Positions 56,701 through 63,920 of a stretch of DNA of 64,000 nt are shown here, one piece after another. Position numbers and translations under genes: made by a program. The notes beneath the pieces were generated by a model. It did no database searches. It saw nothing but the letters and a program-made list of their open reading frames with translations, and was not told the DNA's origin. Source of the stretch: DATGSL01 sp964645585 (lineage in GTDB: Bacteria; Verrucomicrobiota; Verrucomicrobiia; Opitutales; T3Sed10-336); assembly GCA_964645585.1 (NCBI GenBank), contig CAZYAN010000004.1, positions 52,576 to 116,575 of the forward strand, written 5' to 3'. Within the stretch, counting starts at the first letter, position 1; each line of letters begins with the position of its first letter.

Positions 56701-57293
56701 AACCCAGTCTCACTCCCATTCCCATCACCTTCCGGGTTTGGGATCGTGCCTCCGGAGAAGGCGGTCAGTTCACCTACCTCGCGGGACCCGAAGGCGACGC
56801 GGAAGATGCGTTTGCCGCGACCGCGACCGAGGCCGATGTCCGGGTCGTCTGGCAATATCTGTTGACGCTGGAGGCACAGCCTGCCGAAGGCGGTACCGTG
56901 ATCGGGAGCGGCTGGCATGACGCCGGTGAAGCCGTCGCGATCCGCGCGTTTCCGGCCCCTGGCTTCGCGTTCGACGGATGGACCGGACCCGTGACCGATC
57001 CGGCGGCCGAGGAAACAACGGTCGTTCTCGCCGAAAACGCGACGGTCCTCGTCACCTTTGCCCGCGTCGCGCCACCTCTGGCGCCAACTGTTGTAATCGA
57101 AGCCTCGACAGAAGGCTGGCAACTTCATTTCGCGACTGAGGCCGGTGTCGATTACCGGGTCGAAACCTCGATAGACTTGGTAAACTGGACGGGGTTGGGA
57201 ACCGTGCTGACAGGAGTCGGCAAGGAAATGACGATCGATCTTCAACCAGCCGATGCCCCTCGTCGCTTTTACCGGATCATCGCCACACGCTGA
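47766..57293 (+). CDS. Giant secreted FG-GAP propeller / Ig-cadherin-like protein (3175 aa)
   Basis: A probable surface protein. Residues 1-42 form a long signal sequence (FLGAICGLVPSPPVAEA). A jelly-roll-like domain (~50-262) and an Ig-like domain (~265-345) follow. Four FG-GAP-like propellers lie at roughly 355-740, 975-1335, 1590-1960 and 2362-2730, with blade words such as VATDGDWLFVGAPGTASGG, ALSGDRLAVGLPGRG and LADDRLLIGAPGDADGG. Between them are six copies of a ~100-residue module (GVWxY..G..W..LP....ALLL....LRF.P) and three cadherin/dystroglycan-like domains. Near residues 3035-3100 is an InlB-like B repeat (GFAFDGWTGPVTDP). The end, VDYRVETSIDLVNWTGLGTV, resembles C-termini of other secreted proteins here. 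Adhesion is inferred from architecture. Confidence 0.85.
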   Translation: MKFLLSVLASAIFTSRIWRRLWPLFLGAICGLVPSPPVAEANVARVTRTTPAPSLATGFEPEDGFGIGPIHGVREWQFAGGGAAAVVAGGIHEQSLRIAPSNNAGAPFGIVYTPATNLMTSESVLWQANVKLVPSSNGEHDRFGLLLHSGKDVLAEVAFHLDDEGRIFATTDRDPDGGHYTGYAVNTDTLLPINIFVDHTRLRYLVTIGDTVAVPATGMILPAAGERRTPLHLGFFAETANPGNAGNGHMLVDDFAVSFHGTFPAPVINQFAPPPSGHAGTVTGTVRTEGWGKISHQWYLGQSGDTTEPVEGATEPELSLAAGDAAESYWVRLHNAYGHIDSPAQIFGGGSAVWRRFDGRSLPWANQTRQALVIDEHLFVSGFQGSPGRIEAYPLNGSRPDVDLPTSIEQPESIYGYNFGESLAAAGEWLIAGTPAGPYQFSPGKVYVYQKNPDSGDWTVAATLQAPDGGTAGDRFGAAVATDGDWLFVGAPGTASGGVEQRGAVHLFRRDQGGANAWGFVRTLTPESTSGPARFGATISQSGPLLAVGAPAHTAGGSWDAHGAVLVFHRDQNGGGSWGQRAFLRPASSAAVDQFGSAVSLSGSRLAVSAPGAAFLGTDGAGMVTVWSNASGDGRTWTEDARFGPRFAGSFVSFGERLALRGDRLILSDEGPAAGIDPRQIVVAERVPGEERWETVARIVLPGSSDGFGDLALGADFGVAVNESELTFFGAGRDFSAPGLQGSEPLALPAIPRFSTPDSLDGVRLEDLFAERLVDGAGRPLLLAVSEVSVSPSGVWQIRRENQESWNDLPALSSSEAYLLDLRDQVRFVPDTGSFGVATLTFRAWAGGGSPGTFVDTTDAGDDELSAAHVIEQEVVDTNARPTFATQPLTTAFEGVPYTYTVRASDADADQSLTFLADELPDWLSLIPLDNRSARLTGTPPTEAGASYLITLRVTDGDTGHAVQSFTLSPVPADSPEWTLRAPLAWEDGSLYIDALASSGNTLLLAYNLSGERGFKAFDLVLTEDEDPRWVSAGEQVTGTNGLFAFENTTVAVGQPDAAIDLPDGTRIGAGKVQLFERHLGGTDRWGALRAIVSPEPLAGRRFGSFVALASDRLFITEKTDANYLSREGRHLVFHRNKGGAGEWGLEAIIEAPEGKRFFDLPTSSPFATDGNWVVANFQEGGFGLYSRVGETWTLRQTHLLEEGRYAQLALADGILAATRRASDETYALDVWRLDGEEWSFAGSREATESGLFGSESPLLLCPGLLATRHQSDPVIGGQTVVVFDTTVPDPAEWTVAGRLAFNGQANSFGRLLGSLGEGIVASGSPLTSTAQLGYFDLGIGNLAPVLSATGPRTLGSLPEEATADTAPTWNVGALAAEMGADFNGDELGLAVMQTETNEKGRWEYQLGRDAWTEIHSYVTMRARLLPPAAQIRFVPAPDFAGRSPELTVRIWDQTTGASEAWIELPTPGGSSAYSAESIGLRVHVEEIPDAPVIIAPSHVFADPGEAIAIPIQVTDVDAGDTASLTVQEKPSWLTVVPEDSGDSWTLVGIAPEEPIDFYMTVHATDSFGEVSVRPVGVIVRDPATEPETLEVTFPDNGSLKQLRDVGLSGDWIAVSPSVRSTQTGRVSLYRRDAATGEWNHSKTIEGTTSDFGDSVVLKGDRLVIADSTTGTIFIHERDSGGTDQWGRAATFSTPGASRDRYGAAIDVDGNWVAVGAPNSNPTEDFPTYYQGAVYLYRRDSSGNWTYAKEIEIGSPTSADRAGAAVALSGDRLAVGLPGRGRSTRYGAVQVFERNTGGADQWGIEASFSGVYRYGSGYTSRAGSALTLDGNDLVAVSLPDNGFLGHYRLGADGSWNLHATLPDPLDPEDPPQYLNLHLADGVLAASHSHAKPVDDVARGAVYLHKWDETDNSWSNAGVLVFRPDPATQPADNLLSHDGKHLIMGRSSSERDPATVNNLVEIHDLNTPEPMAPGLGAGDSVVHAFEAGSPDPLPVSALIANAANLARAHLGVALVAGMPADGAWSYQLPGEDWLPLPADLSPAHALLLSADARLRFIPNDSTWTGTLAEALRFRIWSGADGEGGDRADTTIPGITFSAGSASVNVEVSPVAADGNTPPVIVDTTPITLTQPEIADVADRPVWRVGDVFAGRLADAETADPDKLSLLVVNGYDQVEFSINGGSSWEPMHRYYPGSGYRYPSLRDAVVLTSSTLLRYNSSAPSTVELTLRATDQLGLHYSVDTLAEGASPLSAEQITLTFETVDVPEAPEIIRLVYNPARVGLAFTGNVVAVDPDSQSESSPQPSLTLQNAPAWLALVDAGDGTGIFTGTPDAAGEVSFTVVAADETGLRDERPVQLAIEAADSVFTWSYPPDIVLPAAASAAASDDGVIVTGHPATRVNNYPDAGTVLIRQRDPATGAVESIGTLIPPEPSSRGRFGSAVAISGQYLYVGASGTGINGSVFVYKRSSIPGNDWTFLRQLTPTETISSGGDFGAALATSGDLLAVGSPNEYNTDYRRVGAVRLYSRDLGGAEQWGQLTFIQPETELHLKFGQAIALADDRLLIGAPGDADGGSAALHTIHAGGTNQWGRTAILQAPNVIAFGTSVAVAGDDLWIGAPDGEDGGEVVQFSRDTGVDDSWMLTRTFPSPFPGAATRFGAALAARGDRVIIASPGHTAPHDAVGVLYAFARTEDGSAWDVSHRATPPLHRETLLPLPFASERFFGGVLEQDSGTLTHTFLPETKTPPVVLAGEHVILHPVAEDTPTEEAPRTVAAALTTVAVRDAEADAPGAAVLSVDSSLGVWHYRQAGGDWAAFPALASGEVLLLAPWDELRLTPAPDLHGDQADAVIFHAWTGSVTDAGVAALADIDPAELSSETIAATARILAINDAPVAAEGVSRTLRARATEERAIEIGVAELIGDSATDIDSPDLGLALIAVDNDAGTWSWRDGEDSPWTALPAVSPVQALLLDPDASLQVALADHVEPSLTPIPITFRVWDRASGEGGQFTYLAGPEGDAEDAFAATATEADVRVVWQYLLTLEAQPAEGGTVIGSGWHDAGEAVAIRAFPAPGFAFDGWTGPVTDPAAEETTVVLAENATVLVTFARVAPPLAPTVVIEASTEGWQLHFATEAGVDYRVETSIDLVNWTGLGTVLTGVGKEMTIDLQPADAPRRFYRIIATR

Positions 57294-57522
57294 CAATGCC
57301 GCGGCATCGCCTCTGCGGTCAGTGGCAAGCAAATGCTTGTGAGGAATACAGCGACATCCATCGTCGTAAAGTAGCTCGGCTCTTCTCCTCTGGATCCGCC
57401 GCCTCCTCGTCAGCGGCCGCTAGAATCAGGCGAACGCCTGGCGAACGCCAGATTTTTGCAAAATGCGGTTGAAAATCACCGTGACTTAACCGAGCATGCT
57501 GCCTTTCGCCCCGCACCCGGTC

Positions 57523-57614
<92 letters not shown>

Positions 57615-57632
57615 AGGTATCGCGTTTCGCCC

Positions 57633-57662
57633 CGGATTTGCCAAAATGAAATGGCAAATCCG
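57633..57662 (+). terminator. Perfect 11-bp hairpin just after the tRNA gene
   Basis: CGGATTTGCCA (57633-57643) pairs exactly with TGGCAAATCCG (57652-57662) around an 8-base loop. It is 21 bases beyond the tRNA CCA. No T-run follows. It may terminate tRNA transcription, or it may be an island-end structure such as a recombinase-related inverted repeat; the sequence alone does not decide. Confidence 0.4.
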
Positions 57663-57729
57663 AAACTACCTATCGCTGGATCAGTGTGCACCGAGATGAG
57701 GCGCGACACCTCACGGCTCCAATGTTTAG

Positions 57730-58104
57730 CGCTATTACTACGAATATCTCGGTCACGAAATGCCCGACAGCTACGGGCACACGAGGCATTTTTTCGACCC
57801 TTCTGTTGGAGACGGCGAGATGAGCGTGAAGCGCGATTTGCTTCAGTTCAGCAACGGCGGCGGTTCCAAGCCGAAGCCGGACGATCTGATCGTTTTTGCG
57901 CCGACAGTGTTGAATCGCGACGGGCATGTCGCAATCGTCTCGGAGGTCACCGAAAACGATATCGAAATCGTTCAGCAGAACCCCGGACCTTTCGGTTCTT
58001 CACGCGAGAGAATCATGCTGAGCCGTCATGAGGACGGACGCTGGAAGGTAGGCAGGAGCGCGAAGATCCACGGTTGGCTGCGCAAGGAGAACGACACACA
58101 GTAG
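57730..58104 (+). pseudogene. Remnant of a CHAP-domain cell-wall amidase
   Basis: The frame is open only from just after TAG 57727-57729. It encodes RYYYEYLGHEMPDSYGHT, then KPKPDDLIVFAP, DGHVAIVSEVTENDIEIVQQ and a final IHGWLRKEN. These match the second half of CHAP/NlpC-type domains: the aspartate-linked DDLIVF strand and the catalytic His in GHVAIV. The N-terminal half with the catalytic Cys is missing, because the frame is closed and the tRNA lies 120 bases upstream. It could be translated from ATG 57760 (114 residues) but would not be a complete enzyme. Truncation at the island edge suggests loss during integration or rearrangement. Confidence 0.7.
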
Positions 58105-58289
58105 CCGGGTCGCACCGAAACGTTAGACGTTAATTATTGAAAACCAAGGTATCCGTTTCATTATGACAACAAAGGAATGCTAGGTTTGATCCGCGACTCA
58201 AAACGCACACGGATTCTACATTTTCTTCACAAATTGCTGGCCATTTACCGTTGACCGCCACTCCAGCGTGCCCAAGGGTCGGCCATGCT

Positions 58290-60672
58290 ATGAAGAAAAC
58301 CCCCTTCTTGATTACCTTGGCCCTCGGATTGAGTTTCGCATCGCTCTATGGCCAAAATGATGCCGTCACGGCCCCTGTAGCCGTAGATCCAGCCGCTCTT
58401 GAAGCGGCTCGCGTAAGGCCCGCCGAAGTTCGTCCGGCCCAAGTGCCTGAGGAGATGGAGCGGTTTCGTGTTCGCCCTTTGGAGCAGATCATGGGTCATG
58501 ACCTCCGTGCACAGCGTGAAGCCCTGGACCGACGTGCTGCCACGAGGTCAGGGCAATGGGCCGAAGAAGCGGCCAAGCGGTCTGCGGAAGCGGCCGAACA
58601 AGCTGAAGAACTTGGCTTGCCGATGACATGGACCGACCAGCGAGGCACGGTTCGAAAATTTCTGGGCTTCGATGATCGCGGCATTTTCCAATTCCTCGAG
58701 TCTCATGGAGCCTATCAGTTGATGCAGGGTGGGGTCGTCGATATTCAGGCAGACGGCAGCATGGGATATCCCTACTCAGGCACTTTTAAGCCGCTCGGGT
58801 TCTGGGAACTTCAACTTCCGCGTGTCACCCACGAGAATTTCGAGGACGTCGCTACCAGTGATCCCCGAATGGTTATTGCGCCGAACCAGACAGCAGCCAC
58901 AAATACCGATCATGCCACCCGTGTGGGTGACGTTTTGATTGGAACGGGTTTGGGGTTTGACTCCCTCACTGGCGATTGGGCTTTGGGGGGCTTCGTTCGA
59001 GGGTACGGGCATAGCTTGGGACCAAAATAATGAATTTGCCGAAATGTCAGGGCTAGCGATTGACGAACTTTTCGTACACAATCATTCTTACGGATTTGTA
59101 GCGGGATGGACACGGGCTCCCCTATTTGTGGGGGCTCAGGTTGAGACGAAGGTTTGGATTGGCGACCTTGATATATCCATTTCGCAAAGCCATTTATTTG
59201 GTGCTTATAATAGCGTGTCCGCGGATATCGATGAGGTTGTTCGAATGCGCCCATTCACTCTCCCAGTTTGGTCTGCCGGTAACGCAGCGGGAATAGGTCC
59301 CAACGATCTTCCGGGAAGTGAGTGGCTGGAGGTTTACCAGAATTTTCAGTTTCACAGCGATGGGTATTATTACACCTGGAATGACGGTATCGCTGGCTTC
59401 CACAACGGGACGTATTTTTGGCCGGCGAGCGCCGTAACGGCTTATAGTTCCTCTGATCATGCCGTAAATATGGATTCTGCTGCATCTCCTACCAGCATCT
59501 CCGGGATGCCAGCTGAAAACGGGGGGACCTCAGGTTTCGATTCAGTTCCGCACGGCTATGGAGTTGCAAAGAATGTTTTAACCGTTGGATCTCAGCAAAA
59601 CTGGACAGGCAGCATTTCGGGCTTTTCATCGCGAGGTCCTGTTGATGACGGGAGAGTGAAGCCCGATATCGTCACCGTCGGCGAAGAGGTTCGAACGTCT
59701 ACAGCAACCAGCGACACTTCCTACGGTTATAGCTGGGGAACGAGTTTTTCCGCCCCCGCCGTAGCTGGAGGAATTCATCTGCTTTCTGAGCATCAGAATG
59801 CATTGTGGGGAGATCTGGAACCATTGTTATCCAGTACCTATCGCGCCCTCGTCGTTCACACTGCCCAGGATCTTGGCAGTCCTGGTCCGAATTATACCTA
59901 TGGATGGGGAGCAGCACGCTTCGGGCACGCTGCTGGAGTCATCGAGAATAATTATAACAGCGGACAACGGACCTTCCTGAAAGAAGTCGTACTTCCCGAT
60001 CAGGAAGAGATTAGCTTTACAATCCGAGCTGCTGGAGGCGGGGAAATAAGGGTGACCACTGCATGGAATGACCCAGCGGGTGCGCCACAAGCCGAGGTGC
60101 TGAACCCTCGTGATCCACAATTGGTGAATAATCTAGATTTGGTCGTTTACAGGTTAGATGGAAATGGCGATCCCGATCAAACCAATCTTCCTTGGAGGTT
60201 GAACCCGAACGTGCCCCTCATGCACGCGCAGAAGGCTCAGAACGATGTTGATAATGTCCTCCAAGTCGTAACGCCTTCTAATGTTAGCGTGGACACCATT
60301 TACCGGGTTGAGATCAAACAGCGCAGTGGCACCACAATCGTGGGCGATGATGGGGTGACGCCCGGCTATCAGCCCGTATCGTTGGTCATCTCGGGTGTAT
60401 TGAACAGGAACATTCCCTTCTCAATCACGAACCAGAGTTACGATTTCTCGGGTGGACAACTTGTCGCGACGCTTACTTGGGGCTCACATGCCGGTGAGTA
60501 TTATGTGATTGAGTTCACGGATGACCTTAACCAACCGTGGCAGCCAGTGAGTGGCATTTTCAATGCCCGTGCCGATGCGACGACTGGAAGCAGCGCCCCT
60601 ATCACACCGATTCCAGATCGAGCGTTCTTTCGAGTGGTAAAGGTGAGTCCTGATCCATTCGGTTATCTTTGA
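58290..60672 (+). pseudogene. Secreted subtilisin-family (S8) protease gene with a frameshift at a G6 run
   Basis: The first frame starts at ATG 58290 with a signal peptide (FLITLALGLSFASLYGQ) and contains the catalytic-His motif NTDHATRVGDVLIGTG. It would end at a stop near 59030. The second frame carries NEFAEMSGLAIDELFVHNHSYG, the oxyanion Asn in VWSAGNAAG, SGFSSRGPVDDGRVKPD and the catalytic Ser in WGTSFSAPAVAGG, then a beta-rich C-terminus. Removing one G from GGGGGG at 58985-58990 joins them as WALGASFEGTGIAWDQNNEF, which aligns with the family. The segment expected to hold the catalytic Asp reads FWELQLPRVTH, with Glu173 where related proteases have Asp. It may be a pseudogene, a phase-variable gene or a sequencing error. 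Confidence 0.8.
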
Positions 60673-60773
60673 TTTTTTCTGGCAATGAAACGCGAGGCGG
60701 CAGCTCTTTCTGGCTGCCGCCTCTTCGCATTGACCGATTTGATTCTTTTTGGCTCAATCACGGAGGAATTTCA

Positions 60774-62942
60774 GTGCATCGTTTACCAGCAATCGCCTAT
60801 CTGATCCTGTTCTTTGGTCTCACCCAGCCGACATCCTACATCGCTGGAGCGACGGGACCCGTAGAATGGGGATGGACACGTTTTGACATTCGGGAGTTTA
60901 ACCAACCTTTTGTTCAGGTCGCGGCAGGCGATGGGTATTCCGTTGGAGTACGAACCGACGGAAAAGTGGCGGCGTGGGGAAACGATCAATATGGGCAGTG
61001 CCAAGTACCTTCTGATCTGGCGAACGTCGTAGAAGTAGCTGTCGGCTACGCGCACACCCTGGCTTTGCAGGATGATGGCACAGTTCTCGCCTGGGGCGCA
61101 GATTACTCTGGAGTTCTCGATCTTCCGCCGAATCTGGGGAATGTCGTGGGAATAAGCAGCAAGGTCGATCATAACCTGGCATTGAGAGATGATGGCACGG
61201 TCGTTGGATGGGGGAATGATTTTTATGGCCAAGCCTCGCCGCCAGAAGGCTTATCAAACGTGACCGCGATTGCTGCCGGCGGCGCACATTCACTTGCACT
61301 CATGGAGGACGGAACTGTAGTGGCGTGGGGTTGGAACGAGTTCGGACAAGCCGACGTGCCCGACGATTTAGGACCAGTCCGCAGTATAGCTGCGGGAAAC
61401 GTGTTTAGCGTAGCTCTAAAGGAAGATGGTTCCGTCGTCATGTGGGGTGCGGAGCATGCCACGTATGCGCACTCGGGTTTCTCGGAACTTTCAGGTGAAG
61501 TGATCGAGATTTCTGCTGGATTCGACTGGACCGCAGCATTACGGCGAGATGGGAGGCTGGTGGCATGGTATGGCGATTGGATGCGGACTGTCGCCGACAG
61601 CTTTTTCGGTGCGAGGTCCTTCGCCCAAGGGAATAGCCATTTAATCGCCGTAAACAATGATGGGCATATTCGGGCGTGGGCGAAGGATCTCTATGGCAAT
61701 CCTGCAAACCGTTATGGCGAAGCTAACAATCCTCACGAGGTTAGCGCTGCTTCTGCTATTTCTGTGCAACACTGGCATACCCTGGTGCTGACGAGTGATG
61801 GCAGGGTCGTTGGGTGGGGAGAAAATTCGGAGGGGCAGACGGATGTGCCGGAGGGCCTCACTAATGTAAAGGAAATCGCTGCCGGGTTCGACACCAGTAT
61901 GGCTTTGAAGGAAGATGGCACCGTGTTGGCGTGGGGCCGCCTGGCCGAGCCTCCTTTTCCGCTGGCTGTTCCTCGCGGCCTGACTGACGTTGTGAAAATT
62001 AGCTCGGGCGCCCGTCATAAGGTCGCGCTAAAATCCGATGGGGAGGTCGTGGTTTGGGGAACGAATCAGTGGGGACAGCTGAACGTCCCGGACGACTTGG
62101 CTGGAGTGGCGTCAATTGCTGCAGGGGTTGCTCATACCCTGGCTTTGACAGTTGATGGCACAGTTGTTGCGTGGGGGTACAACAGCTCCGGCCAAACCGA
62201 TGTGCCGGAAGATCTAGACAGCGTGATCGCGATTGCTGCCGGTTATGAACACAGCCTTGCTCTCCGGGAAGACGGTTCGTTAGTGGGTTGGGGCCAGCTG
62301 GGCAACGCCGGGATCCCAGAAGGTCTGGGACCGGTCACCGCTATAAATGCAGGGGCGATTTTCAGCATTGTATTGACGGAGGATGGTGAAATCGTGGCTT
62401 GGCGCCTCTCCCCGGACGGACCTGAATTCATTGATCTCCCTGCAAACACGACAGGAGCTACGGCAGTTGATATTGGGGCACGAACGGCGGTTGCCTTGGT
62501 CGATCTGCCAGCCGGCGTCCCCGTGTCCTTTGCGCCATGGCTCGCTCAAAAGGATGTGCCTCCTGCGAGGCGCGGGATCTCCGACGACCCGGCCGCCGAC
62601 GGCGTCCAAAATCTGTTAAGTTACCTGTTCAACATCGACCCACTGGTGGGCAGGATTTCCGCGGACGCGAACGCCCTCCCACAAGTTCAACGACTAAGGG
62701 AGGGCGACCGCGATTATCTGACAATGTTTTATCGCCACAACAGATCCGCGACGGGGATTCGTGTGGCTTTCCAAGTTTCTGATTCTATGGAGCCAAGCAG
62801 TTGGGAGACAGTTGCAACTAACAATGACTTTGAGTTGGCGCTTGCTGCCGACCCCCTGACCGGCGATCCGGTTTACCGTATCCGTATCGAAGTGACAGAC
62901 GAAGAGAGGCTGTTTGCCCGGTTAAAGGTAGAGTTGGAATAA
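60774..62942 (+). CDS. Secreted protein with 14 RCC1 repeats (two seven-bladed propellers)
   Basis: A 722-residue protein starting at GTG 60774, seven bases after GGAGG; this gives a clean signal peptide (LPAIAYLILFFGLTQPTSYIAGA). The upstream ATG at 60669 gives a non-signal extension that overlaps the preceding gene. Fourteen RCC1-type motifs follow, such as VAVGYAHTLALQDDGTVLAWG and IAAGVAHTLALTVDGTVVAWG, each ending in a YGQ-x-x-VP-like linker. Fourteen blades fit two propellers. The C-terminal ~140 residues contain ISDDPAADGVQNLLSYLFNIDP, cut here as DPAADGVQNLLSYLF, a module common on secreted Verrucomicrobiota proteins. Function is unknown; binding to a surface partner is plausible. Confidence 0.88.
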   Translation: MHRLPAIAYLILFFGLTQPTSYIAGATGPVEWGWTRFDIREFNQPFVQVAAGDGYSVGVRTDGKVAAWGNDQYGQCQVPSDLANVVEVAVGYAHTLALQDDGTVLAWGADYSGVLDLPPNLGNVVGISSKVDHNLALRDDGTVVGWGNDFYGQASPPEGLSNVTAIAAGGAHSLALMEDGTVVAWGWNEFGQADVPDDLGPVRSIAAGNVFSVALKEDGSVVMWGAEHATYAHSGFSELSGEVIEISAGFDWTAALRRDGRLVAWYGDWMRTVADSFFGARSFAQGNSHLIAVNNDGHIRAWAKDLYGNPANRYGEANNPHEVSAASAISVQHWHTLVLTSDGRVVGWGENSEGQTDVPEGLTNVKEIAAGFDTSMALKEDGTVLAWGRLAEPPFPLAVPRGLTDVVKISSGARHKVALKSDGEVVVWGTNQWGQLNVPDDLAGVASIAAGVAHTLALTVDGTVVAWGYNSSGQTDVPEDLDSVIAIAAGYEHSLALREDGSLVGWGQLGNAGIPEGLGPVTAINAGAIFSIVLTEDGEIVAWRLSPDGPEFIDLPANTTGATAVDIGARTAVALVDLPAGVPVSFAPWLAQKDVPPARRGISDDPAADGVQNLLSYLFNIDPLVGRISADANALPQVQRLREGDRDYLTMFYRHNRSATGIRVAFQVSDSMEPSSWETVATNNDFELALAADPLTGDPVYRIRIEVTDEERLFARLKVELE

Positions 62943-63010
62943 GTTCAGAGAATGAAATCCGAGCCGGATTCCCGTTTGACGCCTAGGCTGGATCATGCCG
63001 AGATGGTGCA

Positions 63011-63700
63011 ATGCGAAAACATCTTGCTTTCTTCACCGCATTTTCGGCCTGCCTTCTGGCGCTGAGCGCTCAGGGAGCCATCATCTTAGAAGCACGCCTT
63101 CAACCTGCCGAAGAACGGAGCCGTCCATTTGGTGTTTTATATTTGGAAGTCATTGGATCTGAAGTCCGTTACAATTTTTGGGCAGATCCGGCTTTTGAAG
63201 CGCCCGGTGCCCTTCGTATCGAAGGAGGCAACGCGGTTCGCTCACTTCATCTCGGCGAGGGGCAAATGGTCCGGTTTCACTATGATAGTTTTGGAGGAAG
63301 CCACATCCCCGAGAACCCATTTTTGCGCCACGGGGCCCCTATCGATGGTAGTCCGGAATGGATATCGGTAGAAGGAGGATTCCCCGGGATCAACGATTGG
63401 CTAACCAAACCCGCGTTTTCACAATGGATGGAATATTACGGGGAAATCGACGATCCCGAACTGGCGGTCTTTCTCGGAACCGAAAGCGGCTTGAGCGCGA
63501 TGATGGGCGCCCTTTTCATCCGAGAAATCGACGGGACAATCGTTTTCGCATCCTTCTCCGAAGGACGAGGGGAATTGACGGCTGTTCCTGAACCAGCGGT
63601 CGTAGGCCTGATCGTCGGCGGGTTCGCGTTTCTTTCGGTGGCTGGACTTCGCAGGATGCATTCTCGGCGCAAAGCTCTTAGGATTCTTGATTTCGCCTAG
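63011..63700 (+). CDS. PEP-CTERM sorting-domain protein
   Basis: A 229-residue protein with an N-terminal signal peptide (LAFFTAFSACLLALSAQGA). The C-terminal signal AVPEPAVVGLIVGGFAFLSV is followed by basic LRRMHSRRKALR. PEP-CTERM tails are recognised and cut by exosortase (EpsH) and direct proteins to the envelope or exopolysaccharide. The tail after the hydrophobic stretch is longer than usual (about 18 residues). The middle region is beta-rich and unrecognised. No exosortase gene is in the window. It is the last gene before the right island repeat. Confidence 0.88.
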   Translation: MRKHLAFFTAFSACLLALSAQGAIILEARLQPAEERSRPFGVLYLEVIGSEVRYNFWADPAFEAPGALRIEGGNAVRSLHLGEGQMVRFHYDSFGGSHIPENPFLRHGAPIDGSPEWISVEGGFPGINDWLTKPAFSQWMEYYGEIDDPELAVFLGTESGLSAMMGALFIREIDGTIVFASFSEGRGELTAVPEPAVVGLIVGGFAFLSVAGLRRMHSRRKALRILDFA

Positions 63701-63708
63701 GGGCAGGC

Positions 63709-63725
63709 AAGCAAGAAACTTGCTT
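63709..63725 (+). terminator. Short hairpin after the PEP-CTERM gene
   Basis: AAGCAAG (63709-63715) pairs perfectly with CTTGCTT (63719-63725) around AAA, nine bases beyond the stop codon. It is followed by CTGTTCTCC, which is pyrimidine-rich but not a T-run. A weak intrinsic terminator is possible. Confidence 0.4.
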
Positions 63726-63892
63726 CTGTTCTCCTCCAGTGCCCAGTGAAGCCGCCGACTAAGCCCCTGTTCGACAGGAGGGAATTTGCCATTTATTTTT
63801 CCAAATGAATAATTTCACTGCATTGCTGTTCACCTCGCTGGCCGTTTGTCTATTAAAGGAGCGCCCAGAAGATCATAAGAAAAGCTTCTATC

Positions 63893-63920
63893 GGGTTCGA
63901 ATCCCTCCCTCTCCGCCATT
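63893..63920 (+). repeat. attR: second copy of the 28-bp tRNA-Ser 3' end
   Basis: An exact copy of 57587-57614, including the T loop, the 3' acceptor strand, discriminator G, CCA and TT. The upstream part of the tRNA is absent here, so it is not a second functional tRNA. It marks the right end of the island or a junction between tandem islands. Confidence 0.9.

Larger units (their letters stand above)
57615..63892. mobile_element. Genomic island at tRNA-Ser(CGA), about 6.3 kb
   Basis: The segment is bounded by the 28-bp repeats. It contains a CHAP-domain remnant, a frameshifted subtilase gene, an RCC1-repeat protein gene and a PEP-CTERM protein gene, all on the plus strand. By eye, base composition of 58900-63700 is less GC-rich than the flanking chromosome. 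No integrase, excisionase or transfer gene is visible between the repeats, so the unit may be a decayed island, a non-autonomous one, or one segment of a larger tandem island that continues past 64000. Confidence 0.75.
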
